36,289 nt of DNA from Methylobacterium sp. J-048 (GTDB taxonomy: Bacteria > Pseudomonadota > Alphaproteobacteria > Rhizobiales > Beijerinckiaceae), in NCBI RefSeq assembly GCF_022829515.1, contig NZ_JAKSYL010000191.1:1-36289 (forward strand). Direction: 5' to 3'. Position numbers and translations under genes: made by a program. This document shows positions 1 through 6,618 of the stretch, in pieces. The notes below the pieces were generated by a model that did not search any database, was not told the origin of the DNA, and was given only the letters and a program-made list of their open reading frames with translations. Each line of letters starts with the position of its first letter. Within the stretch, counting starts at the first letter, position 1.

Positions 1-38
1 CCCCGCCAAAGGGCCGCGGGCCCTTTGGAATCCCGGTA
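1..38. repeat. Three-hairpin intergenic repeat, right end only (cut by window edge)
   Basis: This is the last hairpin of a repeat seen in full at 13220-13350 and 19219-19325. The arms are CCAAAGGGCC (6-15) and GGCCCTTTGG (19-28) around a 3-nt loop, preceded by CCCCGC and followed by a CCCGG-type tail as in the other copies. The rest of the element would lie left of position 1. The loop sequence differs from the other copies while the stem is conserved. Confidence 0.75.
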
Positions 39-164
39 CCGGTGCGCCGATCCAACGGAATCGGGAGCCCCATCGGCCGAACGACCGAGGGTGGCTGCCG
101 GGACAGGGTGGCCGCGAAGGCCTTATGCTCCCGCTTCCGCGTCACGGCGCGCAGGGAAGGAGCG

Positions 165-1055
165 ATGTTCGATTTCAGCCAGCTCCGGTGCTTCGCCGCC
201 GTGGCGGAGGAGCTGCATTTCGGGCGCGCGGCCGCCCGGCTGAACATGACCCAGCCGCCCCTGTCGCGGCAGATCCAGGTGCTGGAGCGGATCCTCGACG
301 TACAGCTCTTGGAGCGCACCAGCCGCTCCGTCCGGCTGACCGCGGCCGGGCGCAGCTTCCTGCCGGAGGCGCAGCGCATCCTGCGCTTGGCCGAGACCGC
401 GACCCACGTCACCCGTCAGGTGGCGGCCGGGCGCGCGGGGGTGCTGAAGCTCGGCTTCACGGCGGCCTCGGCCTACGACTTCCTGCCCCGCCTCGTCATG
501 GAGCTTCGGCGGGCTTTGCCCGACGTCACGCTCGCGTTGCGCGAGATGGTCAGCCAGGATCAGGTCGAGGAATTGCTCGCCGGCCGCATCGATGCCGCCC
601 TGGTTCGCCCGCCGGTCACGCATCCGGATCTGATCGCCGTCCGGGCCCTGGCCGAGCCCCTCGTGGCGGCGCTGCCGGCCGGGAATGGTTTGGCCGTTCG
701 GGAGCACCTCAAGCCGGGCGATCTCGCCGGCGAACCGCTCGTCGCCTACGCGCCGAACGAGGCCCGCTACTTCCACGACCTGGTTCAGGGCCTGCTCGCC
801 GAGGCCGCAATCGAGCCCCGGATCGTGCAGCGACTCACCCAGATCCACTCGATTCTCGCCCTGGTCCGGGCCGCCCTCGGGCTCGCCCTGGTGCCGGCGG
901 CGGCCGAGCGCCTGCGCTTCGAGGGCGTGGTGTTCCGGCCGCTGCTGCTACCGGCCCCGCGCCCCGCCGAGCTGCTCCTGGCCTGGCGGCGCGACGCGGA
1001 CGAGCCGCTGATCGCCCGGCTGGTCGCGATCCTGGCGGAGATGCCTCCGGCCTGA
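165..1055 (+). CDS. LysR-family transcriptional regulator
   Basis: A 296-residue LysR-type regulator. The N-terminal winged helix-turn-helix is clear at about residues 1-62 (FDFSQLRCFAAVAEELHFGR, then AARLNMTQPPLSRQIQVLE), followed by a linker helix and a substrate-binding domain from about residue 90 to the end. The length is normal for the family. The ATG at 165 is chosen because AAGGAG lies 3-8 bases upstream; upstream in-frame codons lack a ribosome site and would add a tail foreign to the family. The gene is followed in the same direction after 113 nt by garL and garD, so a role in controlling hexarate breakdown is plausible, but this rests only on position. LysR regulators are usually divergent from their targets, and here the neighbour on the left is outside the window. 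Confidence 0.93.
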   Translation: MFDFSQLRCFAAVAEELHFGRAAARLNMTQPPLSRQIQVLERILDVQLLERTSRSVRLTAAGRSFLPEAQRILRLAETATHVTRQVAAGRAGVLKLGFTAASAYDFLPRLVMELRRALPDVTLALREMVSQDQVEELLAGRIDAALVRPPVTHPDLIAVRALAEPLVAALPAGNGLAVREHLKPGDLAGEPLVAYAPNEARYFHDLVQGLLAEAAIEPRIVQRLTQIHSILALVRAALGLALVPAAAERLRFEGVVFRPLLLPAPRPAELLLAWRRDADEPLIARLVAILAEMPPA

Positions 1056-1168
1056 TCCATGCGCGGGCGGCATCGATCGATCCAGCCTTTGGCTTTGACC
1101 TTCGGCGGAAAGGCTGCGCCTGATAGCCTCACGGCACGCAGAGGCCGAGGCCGCCAGGAGGGACCGCC

Positions 1169-1939
1169 GTGGACCGACTCACCAACCGCTTCAAGGCCGC
1201 CCTCGGCGAGGGGCGCCAGCAGATCGGCCTGTGGTGCAGCCTCGCCAGCCCGATCTCCACCGAGCTCGTCGCCGGCGCCGGGTTCGACTGGCTGCTCCTC
1301 GACATGGAGCACTCGGCCAACGACCTGCGGGATATCTACTTCCAGCTCCAGGCCATGATGGAGAACGCCACCAACCCGGTGGTGCGGGTGCCGAGCGACG
1401 ACCCCATCACCATCAAGCGTATCCTCGATGCCGGCGCGCAGTCGCTGATGATCCCCAATATCGACGATGCCGAGCAGGCCGAGCGGGTGGTGGCAGCGAC
1501 GCGCTACGCGCCCCGCGGCATCCGCGGCTTCTCGCAGGCGCCCCGGGCCGCCCGGTTCGGCCGGATCCCCGATTATCACACGCGCTGCGAGGCCGAGACG
1601 TACGTGATCGTGCAGGTCGAGTCGCGCCGCGCCCTGGACAATCTGGACGCGATCGCCGCCGTCGAGGGCGTGGGCGGCGTGTTCATCGGGCCCGGCGACC
1701 TCTCCACCAGCCTCGGCTATCTCGGCCAGCAGGGCCACCCGGAGGTGGTCCGCACCATCGAGGACGCGGTCGGCCGGATCGTGAAGGCCGGCAAGCATGC
1801 CGGCATCCTCACGCCGAGCGAGGAGCTGGCCAAGCGCTACATCGCGGCCGGCACCCGGTTCACCGCGGTCGGCTCGGATCTGGGGCTGCTGGCCCGCAAC
1901 GCCGAGGCGCTCGCCGGGCGCTTCCGTACCGCCGGCTGA
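1169..1939 (+). CDS. garL: HpcH/HpaI-family aldolase, probable 5-keto-4-deoxy-D-glucarate aldolase
   Basis: A 256-residue class II pyruvate aldolase of the HpcH/HpaI (PF03328) family, a TIM barrel. Visible active-site elements are the LDMEHS segment (His48), Arg73 in VVRVP, and the expected metal ligands Glu151 (VQVES) and Asp177 (GPGDLS). Family members cleave 2-keto-3-deoxy acids to pyruvate and an aldehyde. Because garD follows after 14 nt, the most likely substrate is 5-keto-4-deoxy-D-glucarate, giving pyruvate and tartronate semialdehyde. Substrate choice from sequence alone is not secure: 4-hydroxy-2-oxoheptanedioate or rhamnonate-type aldolases look similar. The start is a GTG at 1169 with an excellent CAGGAGGGA ribosome site at 1155-1163. 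Confidence 0.88.
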   Translation: MDRLTNRFKAALGEGRQQIGLWCSLASPISTELVAGAGFDWLLLDMEHSANDLRDIYFQLQAMMENATNPVVRVPSDDPITIKRILDAGAQSLMIPNIDDAEQAERVVAATRYAPRGIRGFSQAPRAARFGRIPDYHTRCEAETYVIVQVESRRALDNLDAIAAVEGVGGVFIGPGDLSTSLGYLGQQGHPEVVRTIEDAVGRIVKAGKHAGILTPSEELAKRYIAAGTRFTAVGSDLGLLARNAEALAGRFRTAG

Positions 1940-1953
1940 GCGAGGAGCATCCG

Positions 1954-3537
1954 ATGCAGGCCGAAATCGACCTCCCGACCCAGGATGACTCGAACCTTGT
2001 GCGCTCGGCCGGCGACGTGCCGCGCACGATCCGGCTGAGCGCGCACGACAACGTCGCGATCGTGGTCAACGCCTTCGGGCTGCCCGCCGGCACGACCTTC
2101 CCGGACGGGCTGCGGCTCACCGAGTTCGTGCCGCAGGGCCATAAGGTGGCGCTCAGTGACATCCCGGAGGGCGGGGAGGTCCGCCGCTACGGCGAGGTGG
2201 TCGGCATCGCCACCCAAGACATCCCGCGGGGCGCCTGGGTGGAGGAATCCCGCGTCGCGACGCCCACGGCCCCGTCCCTGGACGCGCTGGAGCTCGCCAC
2301 CCGGGTGCCGGCGCCCCTGGCGCCGCTCGAGGGCTACACCTTCGAGGGCTACCGCAACCCGGACGGGTCGGTGGGCACCAAGAACATCCTGGCGATCTCG
2401 ATCAGCGTGCAATGCGTCGCCGGCACCCTCGACGTGGCGATCCGCCGGATCAAGCAAGAGCTGCTGCCGCGCTTCCCCAACGTCGACGACGTGGTCGGCC
2501 TGACCCACGCCTATGGCTGCGGCGTCGCCATCAACGCCCCCGAGGCGGTGGTGCCGATCCGGACCCTCCAGAGCCTCGCGCAGAACCCCAATTTCGGCGG
2601 CGAGGTCATGGTCGTGGGGCTGGGCTGCGAGAAGCTCGTCTCGGAGCGGCTGCTGCCCGACGGCGGCGCCGCCGGGGACGGGGTGGTGCGGCTCCAGGAC
2701 GAGCGCCACCAGGGTTTTTCCGCGATGCTCGACAGCATCCTGGCGATGGCGGAGGCCCGCCTGGAGGTGCTGAACCGGCGCACCCGCGAGACCTGCCCGG
2801 CCTCCGAACTCGTGGTCGGCCTGCAATGCGGCGGCAGCGACGCGTTCTCGGGCGTCACCGCCAACCCGGCGCTCGGCTACTGCGCCGACCTGATCGTCGC
2901 CTGCGGCGGCACCGTGCTGTTCTCCGAGGTCACGGAGGTGCGCGACGCGATCCACCTCCTGACCCCCCGGGCCAAGACTCCGGAAATCGCCCAGGCCCTG
3001 ATCCGCGAGATGGCCTGGTATGATGCCTATCTCGCCAAGGGCGAGGCCGACCGGCGGGCCAACCCGTCGCCCGGCAACAAGAAGGGCGGCCTCAACAACA
3101 TCGTCGAGAAGGCCCTGGGCTCGGTCGCCAAGTCCGGCACGGGGGCGATCTCTGGCGTGCTGGCGCCGGGCGAGCGCGTGCGCGAGAAGGGCCTGATCTT
3201 CGCCGCGACCCCGGCCAGCGACTTCGTCTGCGGCACGCTGCAGCTCGCCTCGGGGATCACCCTGCAGGTGTTCTCCACCGGCCGCGGCACGCCCTACGGC
3301 CTCGCCCAGGCCCCGGTGATCAAGGTCGCCACCCGGACCGAGCTGGCCGAGCGCTGGTCCGACCTGATCGACCTCGATGCCGGCCGCATCGCCACCGGCG
3401 AGGCGACGATCGAGCAGGTCGGCTGGGAGCTGTTCCACCTGATCCTCGACGTGGCGAGCGGGCGCAAGCGGCCGTGGTCGGATCAGTGGGGACTGTTCAA
3501 CGACCTGACGCTGTTCAACCCGGCGCCGATCACCTGA
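1954..3537 (+). CDS. garD: Galactarate/altronate dehydratase-type enzyme (UxaA family), probable galactarate dehydratase
   Basis: A 527-residue protein, the usual length for GarD. An N-terminal SAF-like domain (about residues 25-105) is followed by the UxaA-type catalytic region. Conserved motifs include GYRNPDGSVGTKN near residue 130, THAYGCGVAINAPE, VGLGCEKL and VGLQCGGSDAFSG; the Cys-rich signatures fit the iron-dependent dehydratase family. It would dehydrate galactarate to 5-keto-4-deoxy-D-glucarate, the substrate of the aldolase encoded just upstream (14-nt gap, same operon). The ATG at 1954 has GAGGAG about 8 nt upstream; longer in-frame readings overlap garL and look like shadow sequence. 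Altronate dehydratase is the main alternative, made less likely by the full-length fused SAF plus UxaA layout beside an HpcH-type aldolase. Confidence 0.9.
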   Translation: MQAEIDLPTQDDSNLVRSAGDVPRTIRLSAHDNVAIVVNAFGLPAGTTFPDGLRLTEFVPQGHKVALSDIPEGGEVRRYGEVVGIATQDIPRGAWVEESRVATPTAPSLDALELATRVPAPLAPLEGYTFEGYRNPDGSVGTKNILAISISVQCVAGTLDVAIRRIKQELLPRFPNVDDVVGLTHAYGCGVAINAPEAVVPIRTLQSLAQNPNFGGEVMVVGLGCEKLVSERLLPDGGAAGDGVVRLQDERHQGFSAMLDSILAMAEARLEVLNRRTRETCPASELVVGLQCGGSDAFSGVTANPALGYCADLIVACGGTVLFSEVTEVRDAIHLLTPRAKTPEIAQALIREMAWYDAYLAKGEADRRANPSPGNKKGGLNNIVEKALGSVAKSGTGAISGVLAPGERVREKGLIFAATPASDFVCGTLQLASGITLQVFSTGRGTPYGLAQAPVIKVATRTELAERWSDLIDLDAGRIATGEATIEQVGWELFHLILDVASGRKRPWSDQWGLFNDLTLFNPAPIT

Positions 3538-3612
3538 GGCCGGGCCGCGGTCGCGGCAGCGTCGAAATGCCGTGCCGGGCTTGAACAGGCGCAGACTGAC
3601 GATCCGCGCCGG

Positions 3613-4002
3613 TCAGCGCAGCACTTCGATGTCGACTGAAACGGTCTGGCCCAGCCGCGCCCAGGCCCTGTCCGACGTCAGGGCCGGAGCATTCTTCAGC
3701 TTTGCGGTCGCCAGGCAGGCGCGGTCCCAGAGCGAAAGGCCGGCGTTCCGGGTGAGGGGGCGCATCCGGGCGGTTTCCCGCGCCTCCACCATCCCGAATG
3801 GCAAGATCGTGAGTTGCAATCCTGCGAGGATCGCATCGACGGTGTTTCCGGGTATGCCGAGGTCGAACAGTTTCGTCATGACCTCAGCGGCGTTGATAGC
3901 GGAGATCTTGGCGCCGGGCAGGTGAGCGGCCACCCGGTCGGCTCCGGCCTCGTCGAAGATGACCGCCAGGACGGCCGAAGCGTCGAGGACGGGATCAGGC
4001 AT
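3613..4002 (-). CDS. vapC: PIN-domain ribonuclease toxin (VapC type)
   Basis: A 129-residue PIN domain. The four acidic metal-binding positions are visible: Asp7 in VLDASAVLAV, Glu40 in SAINAAEV, Asp93 in GLSLWDRACLATA and Asp111 in ALTSDRAW. Such toxins cleave RNA, often initiator tRNA or rRNA. The ATG at 4002 overlaps the end of the upstream antitoxin by 8 nt, typical of translationally coupled toxin-antitoxin pairs; longer readings upstream would only translate the antitoxin gene in another frame. All catalytic residues are intact, so the toxin looks functional. Confidence 0.9.
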   Translation of the reverse strand: MPDPVLDASAVLAVIFDEAGADRVAAHLPGAKISAINAAEVMTKLFDLGIPGNTVDAILAGLQLTILPFGMVEARETARMRPLTRNAGLSLWDRACLATAKLKNAPALTSDRAWARLGQTVSVDIEVLR

Positions 4003-4282
4003 GTGAGTCGGCGTTGCCCTCGGCATCCTCACGGGCCGCGTCCGCACGTTTCTCCGCGATGAACGCATCGACCACGGATCCGCGGCCCTCGGCAAAGGGC
4101 GCCGCCAGGCTACGGACACGCCTCAGGGCCTGCTCGGCCGTCGTGATGCGGATGCCATCCTCATCCTGAGTGAGGATGACGCGGCCCGATCCGGTCAGAC
4201 CCAGGATGCGGCGTATCTCAGCGGGAAGGTTCATCCTCCCGTTCTCGCCGACCTGGACCGTCCGGCGCAGAGGTTCATGCAT
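3995..4282 (-). CDS. vapB: AbrB/SpoVT-type antitoxin (VapB)
   Basis: A 95-residue antitoxin. The N-terminal swapped-hairpin AbrB DNA-binding fold is recognisable (TVQVGENGRMNLPAEIRRIL, then GSGRVILTQDEDGIRITT, residues about 8-50). The charged C-terminal half (residues 55-95) is the expected toxin-wrapping segment. The ATG at 4282 starts directly before the fold; an in-frame extension further upstream has no family resemblance. It is first in a two-gene operon with the PIN toxin, and the AbrB domain normally autoregulates the operon from its own promoter, which should lie within 4283-4450. Confidence 0.88.
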   Translation of the reverse strand: MHEPLRRTVQVGENGRMNLPAEIRRILGLTGSGRVILTQDEDGIRITTAEQALRRVRSLAAPFAEGRGSVVDAFIAEKRADAAREDAEGNADSHA

Positions 4283-4487
4283 CGAATCAAGTCCAATTCG
4301 CAGACCATGCGGGAGCCGGTGGCGCGGCCCAGGCATAATCCTGTCACCGGATGGCGGCTCTGTCACCCATCAGGCCTCGCAGGGCTACGCGGCTCGTCAT
4401 CGTCTGCGGGGTCGAACTCTGTGCGATCATCCTTCCACGACGGGGACATCCATTCGGCTCAGAAAATGCCGCACCTTCAAAGACCTT

Positions 4488-4535
4488 GAGCACCATTCCG
4501 AACGGTGGTTCCCGGCTTTCGCAAAACGATGATGC
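4488..4535. repeat. Dispersed 48-bp imperfect palindrome, copy A
   Basis: This starts GAGCACCATTCCGAACGGTG and ends ACGATGATGC. It aligns without gaps to 9218-9265 over 48 bases with roughly 80% identity (my count by eye). The consensus forms a stem GCATC-TCCCGAAAG / CTTTCGGGA-GATGC. Similar palindromes with a CCGAAAxGTGG core are common between genes in Hyphomicrobiales. Copy A has lost several stem pairs compared with copy B. Confidence 0.75.
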
Positions 4536-4550
4536 GAGATTGAAGATCTA

Positions 4551-4623
4551 GAGCACCGTCTCGAAGCCGATTTTCAAGACGATGTTCTCGGGCAAAATTC
4601 GTTTCAACGGGACCGGATTTTGC
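4551..4623. repeat. Two adjacent imperfect palindromes
   Basis: The first (4551-4589) reads GAGCACCGTCTCGAA at one end and TTCAAGACGATGTTCTC at the other, which are imperfect reverse complements. The second (4592-4623) has ends GCAAAATTCG and CGGATTTTGC, also nearly complementary. They lie just before the start of the PepSY gene, so they would be in its 5' leader or promoter. No ribosome binding site is evident after them. Confidence 0.6.
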
Positions 4624-4643
4624 GCTAGGCAGCCGGCACTGCC

Positions 4644-5858
4644 ATGCCGATGCCGATTCCTGCCCCCCGCACCGTCCTGTTCCGCCTGCACTGGGCGCTC
4701 GGCCTCACCGCCGGGTTCGTGCTCGCGCTGATGGGCGTGACCGGCGCGCTGATGAGCTACGAGGAGGCGATCACCGCCTTCGCCAACCGCGACCGGACAC
4801 GGGTCGAGGCGGGGGACCGGGTGCCGCTCGCGCCATCGGCCCTCGCCGCCCGGATCGACGCCCAGGCCGGGGGGCGCCGGACGAATATCCTCACCCTGTC
4901 GGACGACCCGCAGGCGAGCGTGTTCGTGCGCTTCGCCCGCGATCCAAAAACCCGGGAGCGGCCGCCCTCTCTCTATGCCGATCCCTATGACGGGGCGGTG
5001 CTCGGCCCGGTGCGGCTGGAGGCGGCGTTCGCGACGGTGCGGGACCTGCACCGCTGGCTGCTGATTCCCGGCGGCTCCAAGGGCTGGGGCCGGACCATCA
5101 CGGGGGCCTGCACCCTGGCGCTGATCGCGTTCCTGGCCACCGGCCTGTATCTGCGCTGGCCCAAGGTCCATCGCTGGCGGATCTGGCTGAAGCCGAGCCT
5201 GTCGCGGCCCGGCCGGCCGCGCTGGTGGTCGCTCCACGCCGTGGCCGGAACCTGGCTGACGCCGATCTACCTGATCATCGCGCTCACCGGCCTGACCTGG
5301 TCCTACCCGTCGTTCAAGGACGGCGCCACCTGGCTGCTCGCCGGGACGCCGGAGCGGGCGAAGCCCACCCGCATGGCCGGAAGCCGGGAGGTTCCGCCGC
5401 CGCCGGAGACCGCGTCCGAGCCCGCCCTGGACCGCGCCTGGGCGGCGTTCCGGGCCGGTGAGGGGCACGAGGCCGGCCTCGCGATCCTGACCCTGCCGGG
5501 GGCCGACACCAAGGCGATCCGCATCCGCTGGCTGCCCAGGGGCGTCGACGCACCGAGCGCCCGCAACGAGGCGCGCTACGACGCGGCCACGGGGGCGCTG
5601 CTCGCCACCGAGCGCGCCGCCGACATGCCGCTCGGGCGGCGCATCGTCGAGAACATCCTGGAGGTGCATCGCGGCCGATTCTTCGGCGACCTGTTCGCCC
5701 TGCTGTTCGGCCTCGCGGCGCTCGCCATGCCGGGTTTCGCCGCCACCGGCCTGACCCTCTACATCCTGCGCCGCCGTGCGGACGCCCGGCGCAGGGGGAC
5801 CGAGCGAACGACGGGGCCGGTCGCGACCGGGACGAAGCCCCGCCGCGCGCTGACGTGA
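4644..5858 (+). CDS. PepSY-associated transmembrane protein, probable ferrisiderophore reductase-like
   Basis: A 404-residue inner-membrane protein with four transmembrane segments at about residues 14-38, 150-171, 199-219 and 350-375. Large periplasmic parts lie after the first and third helices. Conserved histidines sit at helix ends: His16 (FRLHWALG), His136 (RDLHRWLL), His198 (WSLHAVAG) and His342 (EVHRGRFFGDL), a pattern fitting haem ligation. Characterised relatives such as Pseudomonas FoxB act on ferric siderophores at the inner membrane, so a role in releasing iron imported by the adjacent receptor is likely. It is convergent with the receptor cluster (13-nt gap at 5859-5871). ATGs at 4644 and 4650 are both possible; neither has a strong ribosome site. 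Confidence 0.85.
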   Translation: MPMPIPAPRTVLFRLHWALGLTAGFVLALMGVTGALMSYEEAITAFANRDRTRVEAGDRVPLAPSALAARIDAQAGGRRTNILTLSDDPQASVFVRFARDPKTRERPPSLYADPYDGAVLGPVRLEAAFATVRDLHRWLLIPGGSKGWGRTITGACTLALIAFLATGLYLRWPKVHRWRIWLKPSLSRPGRPRWWSLHAVAGTWLTPIYLIIALTGLTWSYPSFKDGATWLLAGTPERAKPTRMAGSREVPPPPETASEPALDRAWAAFRAGEGHEAGLAILTLPGADTKAIRIRWLPRGVDAPSARNEARYDAATGALLATERAADMPLGRRIVENILEVHRGRFFGDLFALLFGLAALAMPGFAATGLTLYILRRRADARRRGTERTTGPVATGTKPRRALT

Positions 5859-5871
5859 CGGCGGCAGGCGC

Positions 5872-6618
5872 TCACTCGGCCGGGCGCGGTGTCCCGGCTG
5901 TCCAGTCGACGGCGGCGTCGAACAGGGCGAGACCAGGGGCCGTCAGGGTGCCGAAGGTCTCGTTGTCGAGCAGAAACATCGTCCGCCGCGCCGGGGCGAT
6001 CGACTCGTAGTCCATGGTCGCCCCCGCCTCGTAGCCGAAGATGACGGCGTGGTCGGGCTCCCCCGGCACCGTGGCGATGATCGCGGCGCCGAGGCCGGGC
6101 TTGCCCCAGTTCATCGGCGCGTCCTTGGCGTAGACCGCGTTGATCCCCGCTCGAAGCCCCGCCGCCAGCGCGTGGGGGGCGTTGACCAGCCAGACGAAAT
6201 GCTCGGCCGGCGCCTTGCCGAAATCGCGGTCGTGCTTCTTGCCGGTCATGCCCAGGTCGTCGAGCAGGTCGCTTTCCCAGGTCAGCACCGGCACCGGGAC
6301 GTCGCGATAGGCCCCGAGCAGGTCGCGGCTGCGGATGTTCGAGGACAGGATGACGAGGTCGTAGCCCCGCGCCACCGGCTCGTACTGGCTGCCCAGCGTG
6401 ACCCGGTATCCGCGCCCCTCGAGATGGGCCGCGATCGCCTTGTCGGCGGCGATCCGCGGATTGTCCGGCTTGACCACGATCAGCACCGTGCGGGACCGCT
6501 CGGCCGCGGACGCGGTCAGCGTCAGGGCCGCGAGGGCGGCAGCGCCGAGCAGGCCCCGGATCGATCCGGACCAGGCAAGCCGCCCGCGAGCGCGTGTTGG
6601 CGCCCTCACCCGCCTCAC
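5872..6618 (-). CDS. Exported protein of unknown function, ThuA/GATase-like fold suspected
   Basis: A 248-residue protein starting with GTG at 6618, which overlaps the receptor stop codon as GTGA, so the two are translationally coupled. A basic start and a hydrophobic stretch at residues 20-38 ending TASAAE indicate a signal peptide and periplasmic location. The mature part begins with a beta-strand (RTVLIVVKPDNPRI), then GYDLVILSSN and PVPVLTWESDLLDDLG, and ends with MFLLDNETFGTLTAPGLALF and VDWTAG. Alternating strands and helices with a late DNETF segment resemble ThuA/glutamine-amidotransferase-like domains, but I see no catalytic Cys and do not assign an activity. Context suggests a role in uptake or processing of the receptor's ligand. 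Confidence 0.75.
   Translation of the reverse strand: MRRVRAPTRARGRLAWSGSIRGLLGAAALAALTLTASAAERSRTVLIVVKPDNPRIAADKAIAAHLEGRGYRVTLGSQYEPVARGYDLVILSSNIRSRDLLGAYRDVPVPVLTWESDLLDDLGMTGKKHDRDFGKAPAEHFVWLVNAPHALAAGLRAGINAVYAKDAPMNWGKPGLGAAIIATVPGEPDHAVIFGYEAGATMDYESIAPARRTMFLLDNETFGTLTAPGLALFDAAVDWTAGTPRPAE

Larger units (their letters stand above)
4283..4643. other. Intergenic region between vapB and the PepSY gene
   Basis: A divergent gap of 361 nt that must hold the vapBC promoter (minus strand) and the promoter of the PepSY protein (plus strand). I see no convincing open frame. The right half (4488-4623) is occupied by three palindromic repeats listed separately. It is more AT-rich than the flanking genes. 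Confidence 0.6.

Noticed and set aside
4277..4551. Short plus-strand reading frames opposite and upstream of vapB
   Set aside because: They lack ribosome sites and family resemblance and run through palindromic repeats.
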